The position numbers and the translations under genes are program-made. Source: Candidatus Nanohalarchaeota archaeon (GTDB lineage Archaea > EX4484-52 > B79-G9). Taken from it: a stretch of DNA of 5,656 nucleotides. The notes under the pieces were generated by a model. That model saw only the letters and a program-made list of their open reading frames with translations, was not told the DNA's origin and ran no database searches. The stretch is taken from positions 1 through 5,656 of the forward strand of contig JAFCBW010000080.1 in assembly GCA_017610525.1 (NCBI GenBank), written 5' to 3'. The stretch's first letter is position 1, and each line of letters opens with the position of its first letter. This document shows positions 5,648-5,656 of the stretch, one piece after another.

Positions 5648-5656
5648 AAATGAAAA

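Overview
The window looks archaeal, most likely from an uncultivated small-genome lineage such as the Woesearchaeota/Pacearchaeota part of DPANN. Assignment to Archaea rests on an archaeal-type VirB11/GspE secretion ATPase followed by two short TadC-like membrane proteins, TATA-like boxes near the spacing expected for leaderless genes, and no clear Shine-Dalgarno sequence at the starts. The lineage is a guess. G+C is about 40% by eye. All convincing genes lie on the minus strand.

Reading in the direction of transcription (right to left): (1) 5617-1458 is a three-gene operon, ATPase -> 289-aa platform protein -> 330-aa platform protein, with gaps of 17 and 6 bp. This is the cytoplasmic motor plus inner-membrane platform of a type IV pilus-like or Tad-like filament or secretion machine. 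The order matches bacterial tadA-tadB-tadC. No pilin or prepilin peptidase gene is visible. The ATPase has a roughly 215-residue lysine-rich N-terminal extension containing a young tandem repeat. (2) 1457-1243 is a spacer with an unusual G-rich patch. (3) 1242-649 encodes a stand-alone DEDDh exonuclease of the DnaQ family with all catalytic residues. (4) 648-326 is a 323-bp region with no convincing gene but with competing inverted repeats, a 10-bp direct repeat and a TATA box. (5) 325-1 is the 5' end of a gene for a protein with an N-terminal zinc finger and what looks like the start of a PD-(D/E)XK nuclease fold. It runs off the left edge.

The base composition changes sharply between about 325 and 420. 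To the right the plus strand is strongly G- and T-rich even between genes. To the left C exceeds G. The left-hand nuclease gene therefore appears to come from a different compositional background. The pilus genes should work together. The exonuclease and the left-hand nuclease are not obviously linked to them.
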